A DNA stretch of 64,000 bases, from contig CM042046.1 in the NCBI GenBank assembly GCA_023525975.1, positions 42,005,501 through 42,069,500 on the forward strand. The letters are read 5' to 3'. The notes beneath the pieces were generated by a model, which was not told the DNA's origin, did no database searches, and was given only the letters and a program-made list of their open reading frames with translations. Positions 10,926 through 22,299 of the stretch are shown here, piece by piece. The DNA comes from Smallanthus sonchifolius. Lineage: Eukaryota > Streptophyta > Magnoliopsida > Asterales > Asteraceae. Numbering within the stretch: position 1 is the stretch's first letter; the number at the start of each line of letters is the position of its first letter. Made by a program: the position numbers and the translations under genes.

Positions 10926-11154
10926 AATAAGACCATGTGTAGTAGTCTAACGCCCAAGGTGTGACCACCACCACATCAGAGCCACATCGACCAAACCCTT
11001 AACGCCCAACCCCCTCCGCTCCTTCAGGCGTTAGCAGGTTAACTCCCAGCCCTTCACGCCCCTCCTTGACGCCCACATAATGGTGTTTAACGCCCCTCCA
11101 CTACTCAAGTCCTGTAAAAATGGTGCTGACGCGGAACAATTACACCCATGAACG
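10926..11154. mobile_element. Probable GC-rich MITE with ACGCCC repeats, copy 1
   Basis: This island is markedly more GC-rich than its surroundings and repeats (A/G)ACGCCC about six times. The left part GACCATGTGTAGTAGTC and the inverted right part GTTCATGGGTGTAATTG are loosely similar, like Tourist-type ends, but I found no matching target duplication. Confidence 0.4.
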
Positions 11155-12105
11155 TGAATCGGTAACACATAAAAATGTAAAATTATGAAAAGGCATATAT
11201 TGAAAGTTGAAAAAGTGTGGAACTCTAGACACAGTACTTTTTAATATTTATTTAATAATTTCATCATTTAAATGTGATTTTTACTTTTTTGTTGTTATTT
11301 AAAGTAGACACGTATATTTGTTTATAGTTGAAAATTTGTTATTTAATTTTATATTTCTTTTATTTTCTATATTTTAAACTTTTTGAAAAAATGATAGCTT
11401 CGTCCCGTTTATAAAATCAGTTCAAATTTATGATCTCTAACAAGTAAAGGTTTTGGTAGACACTTGTTATTTTTCTGTGCATCTTCAATATTTTTTTCCC
11501 GTATCTCCCTTTTATTAATTATATAAATTTCTTTAATTGTTTTTATAATTCTTGTTTTCCGCATCTCTATCTTATTAGATAATGATGATTTCTATAATAA
11601 TTTTTATAAGACATTTTTTATTTCAAAAAAATATGTTTGTTCATAAAACATTTTTATAAATTAAACATTTCTTTCATTCTTTTTAAAAACATTTTTTAAA
11701 AATAACTATATAACATTTCTAAAATTTGTATTAAAAACTATATAATATGTCATAAATATGCAATATGTAAATTTTTATTACTAGATATATAATATTAAAT
11801 TTATTATTGGTTATTAGATATACATTGATTACAAAGTAAATCCTTTGATATTTAAGAAAACGAATATAGCCATGAACTTTTATTTTTGGCCGTTGATGAG
11901 TGGGGATTAGGAGTTGAAATTTACAGACGTGTTATAGACCTATCGTGGATAAAGAGTTAAATCAACTTTAATAATTTATATATGGCACACGAAAAATGTC
12001 CAAACACTCACCAAGGCCTGCCTACTATTTGGACAATGACAACCATCTTATCCTTTCATTATTATTCCTTGCGTTTATGTAAAATATTTAGGAAAATACT
12101 TTTTA

Positions 12106-12109
<4 letters not shown>
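11155..12109. other. AT-rich DNA with a decayed Helitron-like block (copy 1)
   Basis: Around 11420-11810 the sequence follows the 480-bp Helitron family (TTTTTTCCCGTATCTCCC, TTTTATTAATTATATAAATT) but lacks the terminal hairpin. No gene is seen. Confidence 0.4.

Positions 12110-12162
<53 letters not shown>
12110..12162. repeat. (TA)n microsatellite, copy 1
   Basis: This is an uninterrupted TA tract of about 50 bp. The same tract in copy 2 is only about 22 bp, the largest single length difference I found between the two copies. Confidence 0.95.
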
Positions 12163-12164
<2 letters not shown>

Positions 12165-13245
12165 AGGTTCAAATAAGAAGTATAATTTGGCTAAGAAGTC
12201 TGAAAAATAATCTCATTCAATTAAATGATTAAGAGTAGAGATTTAAGTGTATTAAAAATAAAGGGTGAGAAAGTATTTAAGTAATAGTCACTTTTGTTAA
12301 CTTTTTTTTTTCAAATTCTCCCACTTTTTTTTAAACGTTCATAACTTTTTCATAGGACATTATTTTTAAAAAAATTACACCATAAAATCGAACGTTTTTT
12401 TATCTTTAATTTGAGTATAGTATTGCTATATTTTTTTTACAAAAACAAAAACGACACTTAATGAAATTGTGCTACTTTACGTAAATGTGCTGGTTTCCCG
12501 TAAATGTGTTGGTTTCTGGTAAAACAACACAATTTACTTAAATGTATTGGTTTCTTTAATGTGTACTACTTTTAGTCAATTTTAATGTGTCTAATTTGGT
12601 AGCATTCTTTAAAAATAAAAATTTAAAGCATCTATAAAAAACGGTTCAGTGGTAGGCAACAAAAAGCTTATGCATCAAAATGTTGTTTTGTGCTGGTTTT
12701 GTTTTATGTTGGTTTGATATACTAGTTTTGTTGTACTGGTTTTGTTTGTGTTTAGTTGGCTAAGAAAAGGAAGTTACACAATTAACCGTGTTCTTTTGGT
12801 GTTGTTTTATAGTAAACAACACAATAAATTGTTATGTTTAATGTTGTTTTATGATAAAGCAACACAGTTAATTGTGTTGTTTTACAATGCAGCACAGTTA
12901 ATTGTGTTGTTTTACTATAAACCAGCACATTTACGTAAAGTAGCACAATTTCACTAAGTGTCGATTTTGTTTTACAGTAAAATATAACAATACTATACTC
13001 GAATTAAAGGTAAAAAAACGCTCGATTTTATGATGTAATTTTTAAAAAAAAATAAGGTCGTATGAAAAAGTAATGTACGTTTAAAAAGGGGGGGATTTGA
13101 AAAAAAGCAACAATTGTGGGTTTTCCAAGAATACCCTCTACCCTTTATTTTCCTACACTTAAATACATACCCTTGATCATCCAATTGAATGGATGGGATT
13201 ACTTCTTAGCCAAGTAGCACTTCTTAGGGAAACATCCCCTATATA
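12155..13245. mobile_element. Long foldback (terminal inverted repeat) element, copy 1
   Basis: The left arm, about 12155-12497, and the right arm, about 12919-13245, are inverted copies over roughly 330-340 bp. Shared landmarks include TTGGCTAAGAAGT, ATTTAAGTGTA, AAAATCGAACGTTTTTTTA (AAAATCGAGCGTTTTTTTA in the other arm), GAGTATAGTATTG and GTGCTACTTTACGTAAATGT. The about 420-bp loop repeats the motif GTTGTTTTA with AACACA. Ends read TATATAGG on both sides, so a TA target is possible, but the adjacent TA tract hides it. No transposase is encoded; any transcript across it would form a long hairpin. Confidence 0.75.
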
Positions 13246-13536
13246 TATATAGGGTGAGGATCAATTGTAAACCACCATTTCATGTATAAACCAATTAACC
13301 CAATAAGAAAAAGACACATCATATTTATTTTCTATTATTAAAAGGGTATTTTAGTAAATGTGACATTCCCATCATTTTTTAATATTTAAATATTTCACCT
13401 AATCAACTTTCCCCCTTATTTTTTAAATATTTCACCTAATATTATCGATTAGGTCAATCAATTCAAAATCAGCTACAAGGTGTTTACAATCTAGACGATC
13501 AATAACTGGTTTTTACATATTTTGGGTAATTATTAG
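13246..13536. other. Intergenic DNA, possibly a second MITE (copy 1)
   Basis: It starts immediately at TATATAGGGTGAGGATCAATT and is AT-rich. I could not find a matching inverted end, so no element is called. Confidence 0.35.
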
Positions 13537-13910
13537 GTGTCTGAAAAACAAAAAGTAGGGACAGTTTCAAGATCCACTGATGAATCTGGACGATGTGCTC
13601 GGCTACATGTGAAACAATGTGGCTTATGAACATTCTAAAGGAACTAAATATTTCTTTTACTTTGCCAGTTCAACTACATTATGATAAAACAACTACAATG
13701 TCCATAGCAGCTAACTCAGTTTTCCACGACCGAACAAAATATTTAAAAATCGGTCTTTTCCTCAGAGAAAAACCAACTTCCCGGGTAATTAAAACTATTC
13801 CAACTGAATCAAAAAATCAGTTAACATATGTTTTTACAAAAGGTTTACTTGTTAATCAACATGATGTAATGTGTCAAACATTAAATAAGTTTGACGTGTT
13901 TGCCGTTTGA
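13537..13910 (+). pseudogene. Ty1/Copia RNase H C-terminal remnant, copy 1
   Basis: The translation shows SATCETMWLMNILKELNI, LPVQLHYDKTTTMSIAANSVFHDRTKYLKI and LTYVFTKGLL, the RNase H end of a Copia polyprotein (compare family motifs CDN, HxRTKHIE, and ADxxTKxL). The catalytic CDN reads YDK. The segment before 13593 continues the same domain in other frames (AGTAGGGACAGTTTCAAGATC encodes a decayed VSRS), so it is frameshifted. Integrase and reverse transcriptase are absent. It leads through a purine-rich AATTAAGGGGA tract into the 3' LTR. Confidence 0.88.
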
Positions 13911-13920
13911 ATTAAGGGGA

Positions 13921-14279
13921 TGTTGAAAATATCAACTCGTTGCAAATCAATTATGTGTTCTTGTTTATGTTAGTCTTTTTATTTCGTTTCTTGTAGCCTT
14001 TTGGAGCTGGGCTCGTGTGAAGTTTTTGGGCTAAGCAGTCTTTATTTCTTGGGCTTAGAATAGTGTATTGTTGGGCTAGTCTAAACCTAATTTTCAAGGC
14101 TATTTCATCCCTCTTCTTGGCCGCTAAATATTATCCAGAAAAAGGATGAATTGTACCACATTATCGATGTTCAATTCATGTGTTCTTCGTTGTAGTCTAT
14201 TTTGATTTGAGTAATTTGTTCGATTCTTCTGCAAATCTATTTGTGTGTTACTTGCAAATCAACTAGCTCAAAAGCAACA
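13921..14279 (+). mobile_element. Copia 3' LTR, copy 1
   Basis: A 359-bp terminal repeat starts TGTTGAAAATATCAACTCG directly after the polypurine tract and ends AAAAGCAACA. No 5' LTR partner is in the window; the element is truncated on its 5' side. Confidence 0.75.
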
Positions 14280-14547
14280 TGTTCCTATCATTTATAACAA
14301 ACATTCCCAATAGATTACCAACGGATAATCTGTTGATAATTTGTTTCAACCGACCACGAATGAAAAGCCTAATAAGAAATTTCATCCGAAATCTTATCTC
14401 CAAAAATTTACTACTGATCCATCGTAAATTCGAACTCACTGACAATGACGAAAATGCATGAATGAAATCTTATCCGAAATCTAATCCTTAAAATCTGTTG
14501 GCGATCCTTACGGTAATCACCGAGAGAAACGCTGGGAAATCTGGTTA
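14280..14547. other. Intergenic DNA after the Copia LTR (copy 1)
   Basis: Open frames of 60 codons on both strands are probably chance. TTATCCGAAATCTAATCC-like strings recur. No gene is supported. Confidence 0.35.
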
Positions 14548-14646
14548 TTTATTTATGAGTTAAGTCCTTTTTACGTCCCTATGGTTTAGGTCTAATTTCA
14601 CTTTGAGTCCCTAATTCAAATTAATAGCACTGGGAGCCCCTGAACT

Positions 14647-15384
14647 TAGGGGTGAGCAGTTAAAGGGTATTGTATGGTTAAAGGGTCTATGATTTAGCCT
14701 TAAATGGATACGGGTCTCGAACCAAAGACATCGCATACCCGTTAAACCCGTCAACTTTTAAAAAGTAACAAAATTCCTTATATTTGGGGCAGATCTCGAT
14801 CTATTTGTAAATCTATGATATATATTTTAAACTTACCAAATTTAAAATTTATGAGAATCAAGAAAATTTTTAGACATAATACAATTATAAAGTCGTAATA
14901 AACCACGGTTAAAACTGCATATCATAAAAGCCATCCCAATTCGCAAGCCAACTTCAATCAGTTATGATGGTGTTTGTGGTGTTTCTTTTTCATCCAACTA
15001 TATTTCAAACAAAATTCTATTGTAGTGGGTTCGTATCTCTTGAGATGTTGTTTCGGTTTTGTACTTTTCATTTAAATGTTCATAATAAATATGATGTTAA
15101 AAAAGCCACAAACCCACACTACATGACACTTTAAATATGATGTTGAATTAGTGCAAACCATGTCAAACTCAAAGTTTAATATTAGAGATATGAATTTTGA
15201 TATTTCAAATTGCTAACTCTGAATTCTAACTATATAGGTCCATCTTCGCAAAACCCGTGAACCCTTACCCGTGGACCCTTAACCGACCCTTTTAACTACT
15301 ATACGGGTCACGAGTATGTATTTGGTCATCAAAAGGGTACAGGTATACCCGTACGGGTTGGGTATACACGTCTGCACACTCCTA
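14647..15384. mobile_element. hAT-type non-autonomous element, copy 1
   Basis: Termini TAGGGGTGAGCAG and, inverted, TAGGAGTGTGCAGA are bounded by the perfect 8-bp duplication CCTGAACT (14639-14646 and 15385-15392). It interrupts the left inverted repeat of the surrounding Mutator-like element. There is no coding region. Confidence 0.88.
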
Positions 15385-16886
15385 CCTGAACTTGTTTTTC
15401 ACTTCAAATCAGCGTCCCTTAGGGTCAATTTGTGTTAACTTCAAGGGTATAATCGTCATTTTACAAAAAAAAATATTTTTTTTTCTTTTTAACTAAAACA
15501 AAAACCCCTCCCCTTATCTAGAAAAATTGGCAAGATTTTCTACCTCCAAAACAATCTAACCCTTTCATAATATCTTCTCTAACCTACCCCCACCCAACCC
15601 CATCGATGTCAGACACAACCACCATCCCTCAGTCGCCACCACCACCATTCCCCAAAACCGTCACCCCCGTCCCAACCCACCGATTCACCACCGATTCAGT
15701 CCGCCACCACCACCGTCTCTCTCGCCCTGAAAATTGTTAAGAGAGAAACTAAGGATGAGTTGCAAAGAGAGAGACAATAGTTGTATACAAAACTAGTGAT
15801 GATTTTATTTGATATATCTACCTCTCTCATAAGATACTGAAACCAAATTTATCTCTCTCGAAGGTATGTGTAAGACCCTAACCCGGACATCCTACAGTTG
15901 GTTCTCATAACGGGTAATTCTCTTTGAAACACATTTATTATTAATTGAACTACAACGGAAGTCTTTCAAAAATCATTTATTACTATTTAATGTCATTAAG
16001 TTTACCTCACGCATGCCTTCACTAATCCGAGTAGTACCGCTCCCAAGCCAAGATACGTCGACACTAATCTAACCTACAAAACAATCTATCGTACACACAA
16101 AGTCAGCTACGCTGAGTGAGTTCTAATAGTTAAATTTAATTAAAAGCTAATTTGTCACAAAAGTCGTTTGAACTTTACTCAGAACCCACGGTCCTTAAAG
16201 TAGTTTTCCAATTCATTAACAAATGGATCACCCCTGTATCCCGCGGTATCCCTAATGGTTCGTTACCCAAGACCCGTCCCATAATAATAATAATCCCACT
16301 CTCTCGTCGACATAGGTCGACTTACTACACTAATAACTCATACTCTAGAACACGAATTTACTCGACACTTAGTTATCCCCACAAAACCCTAAACATCAAC
16401 TCACTCGACCTTAATCGAGACTAGTACGTTTCAACTGACACGACAGTTGTACACGTCACATCACAATTCTGACACAACAGTAAATCTAACTCTACGTACC
16501 ACGATAATATTATCTACACGTCACATTAACATTACCACATTAATATCATCACATGCATATTAAATATAGCTCAACACTTGCATGCAATTTGACACTCATG
16601 TAAATTTACACGAAAACACATACCTGGCCACTAGACCCTCGCAAGGGCATTCGACACACCCTGAGCTCATCACTAACCTGTTAAATAAACGTCATCATAG
16701 GTGACTTCCCGAAGGACCTCATCCCTCGAAATTCCCGTTTGCAGTGTCATAAGAACGACTATGCAAACACATCATTCGTCGTGCCACAAGGACCACGACA
16801 CAAAACACGCAACACAAATAGTGACCTAGAATATCGCACTATACGTATATGACTCGTTTACTACACATACACCCCGCACATAACCC

Positions 16887-16890
16887 TAGA

Positions 16891-16930
<40 letters not shown>
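16887..16930. repeat. (TA)n microsatellite, copy 1
   Basis: The TA tract here is 10 bp longer than in copy 2. Confidence 0.9.
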
Positions 16931-16932
<2 letters not shown>

Positions 16933-17304
16933 ACAAGAAATCATAAGCATTTAGCTTAAGGCCCGACACTTCCCGATCCACCCTTATCACGGCACATATT
17001 AATAACTCATACCTGTAGCTCACATATTTCTATGGACACACCTTAGACCCTATGACTCCTTAATAATCATTTTATATTCAAAACGCATGGGTTAGAACCC
17101 GAAACCCTTAACACGACTAATTATGTTAACCGCCCTTCTCCGGCCACCCCTCGCTGTCCGACCTCCCTCTCCTTTCTTGCGACTGCCTCTAGCGCCCCTT
17201 AGGTCCAACGTGACCTAGGGTTTGTGTAACACCCTTAATTGGAAAACCAATTAATTAAACATATAACGCGCGGAAGCTTTTATCCCAAGATTTTTTTTAA
17301 TACT

Positions 17305-17430
17305 CTCGCGTACCGCGAGGGTTTTGTCACCTCCTTTCGCGTACCGCGAGGGAGTGCCAAATCACCTGACCGGAAGACAAGTCTCTCGCGTACAGTGAGA
17401 GACCTTGCCCTATTCTTCGCGTACCGCGAG
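17305..17430. repeat. Four CTCGCG near-palindromes, array 1, copy 1
   Basis: Motif starts at 17305, 17336, 17385 and 17416 give spacings of 31, 49 and 31 bp. The third copy (CTCGCGTACAGTGAG) is degenerate. The array at 22432 has the reverse-complement motif and nearly the same spacing. Confidence 0.9.
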
Positions 17431-17889
17431 GTGGCTGCGTAACAGCGCTGCACAGATCCAACACTTAGTCAAATTTTGCCATTTTTCATCAAAACCACTT
17501 GACACCAAAAACTCCCAACACTTGGGTATTTTGACCATTACTTAAACATCATATACACAATACCAAAATTCACCAAAACATCAAGTTTTGTACCAATTTA
17601 CATAACAAACTAATGATTTTCTTTTAAACCCCCAAAATACCAAAATGTGTACGAAAATCCTTCAACGCCTCGGACTTGACCTTGACCTACATCGGAGCTT
17701 TTCCTACATAACCACAAGAACATTTCACCATTAGTAATGAAGATAAACATAACAAACAAGTATTTATCACTTGTTTCCACCCATTCACCCATTTGACCCG
17801 TTTGACCCCTTTGCACCCATTTGGCCAATTATGAATCATAACACTTGCATTTCTACTACAAGTTTCATTTCTTTCATTTAACATTCATT

Positions 17890-18240
17890 TCCATCATTTC
17901 ATATCCTTTATGGCACATAGGCCATAACCTCATATCCATTATGATACTTAGATCATAACCTCATATCCATTATGATATTTTAACCATAACCTCATATCCA
18001 TTATGATTCGTAGATCATAACCTCATATCCATTATAATTCATAGATCATAACATCATTCACACATATCCATTATAGTATTACACTATAACTACATTCATT
18101 CATTGCACATCCATTATAGCATTTCAACTATAACTACATTCATTCACATAACCATTAAGGTATTTCCACAATAACCACATTTATTCATTTACACATATCC
18201 ATTATAGTTTTATCACTATAACTACATTCATACTTTTCCA
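17890..18240. repeat. Degenerate tandem repeat inside the inner LTR, copy 1
   Basis: Units of about 30-50 bp contain (C)ATATCCATTAT(G/A) followed by an inverted ATAACC or ATAACT. The repeat is present identically in copy 2. Confidence 0.8.
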
Positions 18241-20416
18241 CATACTAGTTAATTTAATAATCACACACATTCGTTTCAACACATAGTATGCATCATAACA
18301 CATATATAACCCAATTATCAACATTACTAAGTAAGTGCAAAGGCACTTACCTTTTAAGTTAGAAGATCCTACACCACCTTCTAGCTTTGCAATTTGATTA
18401 CCTAAACATATACACCTAGTTTAGTAATCTATCATACATACATAATCACATTACAATTGAGTCCACAACTCAATTTCTATTTCTAACCCAAACTGACCCG
18501 TTTGGGTTATTCCCATAACCAAACACCCTCTTTCAATATAAACTCACCTACTTGAGTTTTCTTTCCAATACCTTGACACTAATTTCTCATTCAATAACTT
18601 TTATTAGGTCAATTTGGTGTTTGTTCAAGTGTCTATTACCACCTAAACACTTAATCTTCACTAATTCATCATTCTAGCATCATGATCCAAACACCCCCAA
18701 TTTTCACCATATGAACCCTAACTTTTCAAAATCAAAATCAAAATCAAAGGGTTTTAGGATGTTAATCACCTCTCTTTACCTTTAGATTAGCTAGATTATC
18801 TACAATCTAACACTAATTTACCATATGCATACTAAATTTTTGGATTTCTCCAAAACCCACCAAGTATCACATTCAAAGTGAAATCAAAGGAAGGAAATCA
18901 CTTACTTGATGATATGAAGGTGTTGTGTGAGCCAAAACATTCACAATCCAAGCTTCAAATGCAAGATTTAAGCTTCAAACCCGATTTCTCCTTTTCTCCT
19001 CTTGAGATGAACGACCCATACATATGAGCCATAAGCTCAATTTTGACTTCTTTTAGTCAAAATGGCAGATTTTTCATATTACATCTTTAGCCCCTCAACT
19101 TTCATTTCACCCATTTCATTCCAAAACTAGTTAAAACTAGTATAACCCTATTACTAACTTGAAACCCACTTGTTTCAACTTATTTTTAAAATATTATTTT
19201 CACCATAATATTTATTGAAATATTTTATTTATTTGAAAACGAAACCCGGATTTTGTTTCGTTACAGTTTGCGCATAAGGAGAATTTAACTCTCCCCAATA
19301 TTACATTCGGGTCCCTCTAAATCGTCTAATGCGTTTCCATCTCGAACTATGACGTAAACGACTACTCGGTCCTTTTAATTCCTCCAATCCACGATCTCCA
19401 TGAAGTCATTTAATAAATGTTGTTTATTAGAGATTCGGGTTATCCGTTGACCCGAAATTATAAACTTATGAATTTCCGGGATGTTACAGTATGGCAGGAG
19501 TTGCAGGTAGAATGACCATGGAGGGGATCAAATTCGGTCTCTCTCGAAGGTATGACCGACGTTTCCCGGTCGGATCTGTGTCTGTTCTTCTTAGTCAAAG
19601 TTAGTTTTTTTTAATTCGGCATTTAATTTTTGATTGTTTGCTTAAATGTTGATTTTATCGGATTCGCCCTTTAAAAGATTTATGTCGGATCGAATTCGGT
19701 CTCTCTCGAAGGTATGACATTCGAAGCAGCGGACGCTGGTCTTCCGAACAGATTGATGCCAGATCCGGGGTTGTTGTGGTCACTGGTGGTAGTGAGCGAT
19801 GGTGGCTGTGAAGGGCATTGTCTCTATGAGCAGCGGTGTTAGAAGGGGAAGGGAGTTGACTGTTGCAATATAAGTTTAGAAGTAACAGAAGAGTGGAAAT
19901 AAATTAAGAATTGTTTGTAAAATGAAGTTTCCTATACAAATGAGGGTGGTGCAGGTGAGTAGTGGTGGTGGTGGTGGTTTAGGGGTGGTGCATGTTAGTA
20001 ATGTGGAGAAATGGATCTAATGAAAAATGGAGTTAATTTGGGGGACTCCAATTGCAAAAAAATGTAAAGTTTTATTGTTTTTCATGGGCAAAAGAGTCAT
20101 TTCATATATTTTTAAACTGTTGTTAACTCAATTTGGATGGAGGGACTCCGATTTAAGTGAAAGACAAGTTCAGAGGCTCCCAGTTATATTATTTTGAATT
20201 AGGGACTCAATGTGAAATTAGCCCTAAACCATAGAGACGTAAAAAGCACTTATCTCTTTATTTATTTATTTTTAATGTATTTAAAGTGAACGCTAGAGGT
20301 TCTTAGGCAATCAGACGTGAAGAAATATTATGTATATTTACATATTTTACGTTTATTCATTTGTGTTCATTTATCATTTTAAATGAACCAAATATATATC
20401 TATACTATATAATAAA

Positions 20417-20873
20417 CTAGGCTAGAATCCCGTGTATTAAACAAGGGTTGAATAAATGTAATGTTATATATTTAGTAATAAAAAATTTATGTTTTTAAAA
20501 CTTGTGTAATACACAGGTTTAAACCCGTGCATTACACGGGTTGAATAAAATATAATGAAATCTAATTAATATATACACTTGTCAAAATGGAACGAGGTGA
20601 ATATGTAAATATATGATTTTTTTATTTGAGTCATATCTTGCTATAAAATTGTTTTTACTTTGTAGAATTCATAGAAATATGATTAAACAAATGAATTGAT
20701 CATAAACACAATTTTAAATTCAAAATGTATAGATAAAAATTAAAACAAATAATTAATTTTGTTGCCTAAAATAGCAGAGTTGATTATTAAAAGGAGAGAG
20801 ATGCGAAAAAATGAAATCGAGGAGGCTTAGAAATGTGACATGTGTCATTCTATTGTTTATTAAGTAGTATAGA
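20417..20873 (-). mobile_element. Non-autonomous Helitron (minus strand), copy 1
   Basis: On the minus strand it starts TCTATACTACTTAATAAACA and ends with an ACACGGG-containing hairpin remnant, then ATTCTAGCCTAG and T. It belongs to the same family as 9234-9711. Inside, CCCGTGCATTACACGGG (about 20523-20539) is another hairpin. Confidence 0.72.
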
Positions 20874-21479
20874 TATATATTAGTATTTTCTTTAAAAATA
20901 TATTATTATTAAAACAAAGATGTGTATTAATAAGTGAGAGAGGCGAAAAAATAATAATGAAAATGAACGTGGAGTTGATACGTGCCGAATGCCGATTAAC
21001 CCGACCCGAATAAACCCGAAACCGAATAACCCGAAACGGATTAACCCGAATCTTATTTGGGTCGGTAAACGAGTTGGATTCTTATAACAAAAAACCCGAA
21101 TAACCAGAACCGAATGATCTGAAACCTGATTAAAAAACCCAAAGAACACCCCTACCATATGTACTTGATCTTTTTTTAGATTTAACAAGCAAACCTCATT
21201 TTTGGCATTATTTTTTTATATCATACAATTAAATAAATTAAAATACGAAAATAAAACTATGCAGAAAGCGAACCGGTTTTACCTCAAAACCCTAGAAAAT
21301 AGATTTTACCCTAATCGCATATGCTTAAATTAACCCTAAAAGTTTGAGGGTTTAAAGCGATTTTTTTATACGTTAATTAGGCTGAATGTAAAAAAAAAAT
21401 ATGCCACAACGATTCCTTCTAAATTTCCATACATAAACATGTGAATGTGAAGAAAGTTCAAAACTTACAATTTTACGGT
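20874..21479. other. Intergenic DNA with a short CCCGAA repeat (copy 1)
   Basis: Around 20995-21120 CCCGAA/AACCCG units are repeated irregularly. The rest is AT-rich without gene signals. It leads into the palindrome cluster; no CACTA left end was found here. Confidence 0.5.
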
Positions 21480-21499
21480 GTGGGAAGTGACCATGTGCC

Positions 21500-22240
21500 G
21501 ACGTCGCCTGTACCGATGACATGTCGTCGGTATAGGTGAAAACCAAAATTTTGAATGAGACACCCTATAGCGACGACATATCGTCGCTATAGGGTTGAGG
21601 CAGACCGGAGGGAAAGCTGGCGCCCAATGAATTTTTGGGGAAAACCTATAGCGACGACATGTTGTCACTATAGGTTAATTTTGATTTTCTATTTGTTTTT
21701 TTTATTTAATCAATTTTTGTCGGTCAAATTTTTTTTTTAAATTAAAAAAAATTCTGGAAAACCCTATGGCGACGACATGTCGTCGCTATAGGTTAATTTT
21801 GATTTTCTTTTTGTTTTTTTTATTTAATCAATTTCCGTCGGTCAAATTTTTTTTTTTAAATTAAAAAAATTTCTGGAAAACCCTATGGCGACGACATGTC
21901 GTCGGGATAGGTGAAAAGCAAAATTTTGAATGGGACACCCTATAGCGACGACATGTCGTCGCTATAGGGTTGAGGCAGATTGGAGGGAAAGCTGGCGCCC
22001 AATGAATTTTTGGGGAAAACCTATAGCTACGACATGTCGTCGCTATTGGTTAATTTGAATTTTTTAAATTAAAAAAAATTCTGCAAAACCCTATGGCGAC
22101 GACATGTCGTCGGGATAGCTGAAAACCAAAATTTTGCACATGTCGTCGCTATAGGGTTGAGGCAGATTGGAGGGAAAGCTGGCGCCCAATGAATTTTTGT
22201 GGAAAACCTATAGTGACGACATGTCGTCGCTATAGGTTAA
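21500..22240. repeat. Palindrome cluster A (GACGACATGTCGTCG), copy 1
   Basis: About ten copies of a palindrome centred on GACGACATGTCGTCG, usually within CTATAGC...GCTATAGG, are spread over 740 bp. Between them lie conserved spacers: a GGCAGATTGGAGGGAAAGC block, a TTTATTTAATCAATTT block and an AAATTAAAAAAA block. Chains of TTCRRYR codons in one frame are a by-product of the repeat, not a protein. The arrangement fits subterminal repeats of a CACTA transposon. Confidence 0.85.
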
Positions 22241-22299
22241 TTTGATTTTCTTTTTGTTTTTTTTATTTAATCAATTTTCGTCGGTCAATTTTTTTTTTT

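Larger units (their letters stand above)
17225..19265. mobile_element. Solo-LTR-like Ty3/Gypsy unit (inner, nested), copy 1
   Basis: It begins TGTAACACCCTTAATTGG and ends TTTCGTTACA, flanked by GTTTG on both sides (17220-17224 and 19266-19270), and is nested inside the outer unit. It is 2041 bp long. Its left part carries four copies of a near-palindrome CTCGCGTACCGCGAG (17305-17430). The middle (about 17890-18240) carries degenerate tandem repeats of CCTCATATCCATTATGAT with inverted ATCATAACC. Confidence 0.75.
15869..19488. mobile_element. Solo-LTR-like Ty3/Gypsy unit (outer), copy 1
   Basis: It begins TGTAAGACCCTAACCCGG and ends CCGGGATGTTACA, with the perfect 5-bp duplication GTATG at 15864-15868 and 19489-19493. 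Removing the inner unit and one copy of its duplication leaves 1574 bp. No primer-binding site, polypurine tract or reverse transcriptase is visible, so a solo LTR is the best reading; the TGTAA(G/C)ACCC start is typical of plant Gypsy LTRs. Confidence 0.75.
14557..20256. mobile_element. Mutator-like element with nested insertions, copy 1
   Basis: The terminal inverted repeats begin GAGTTAAGTCCTTTTTACG on the left and, inverted, GAGATAAGTGCTTTTTACG on the right. They remain alignable for roughly 200 bp once the nested hAT element is removed. The flanks are the 9-bp direct repeat TTTATTTAT (14548-14556 and 20257-20265); this is low-complexity, so it is weaker proof than the termini. Without the nested insertions the element is about 1.3 kb and encodes no transposase. 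Its interior is CCACCA/GGTGGT-rich (15600-15720, 19780-19990), which could be captured host sequence. Confidence 0.75.

Noticed and set aside
12742..12957. 71-codon frame in the foldback element
   Set aside because: Low-complexity repeats of GTTGTTTTA translated; lies in the loop of an inverted repeat.
17239..17442. 67-codon plus-strand frame at the start of the inner LTR
   Set aside because: Spans the CTCGCG array in LTR sequence; no conserved domain, and begins at a TE boundary.
15869..19488. Complete autonomous LTR retrotransposon
   Set aside because: No gag, protease, reverse transcriptase or integrase motif and no paired LTRs; solo-LTR-like units fit better.
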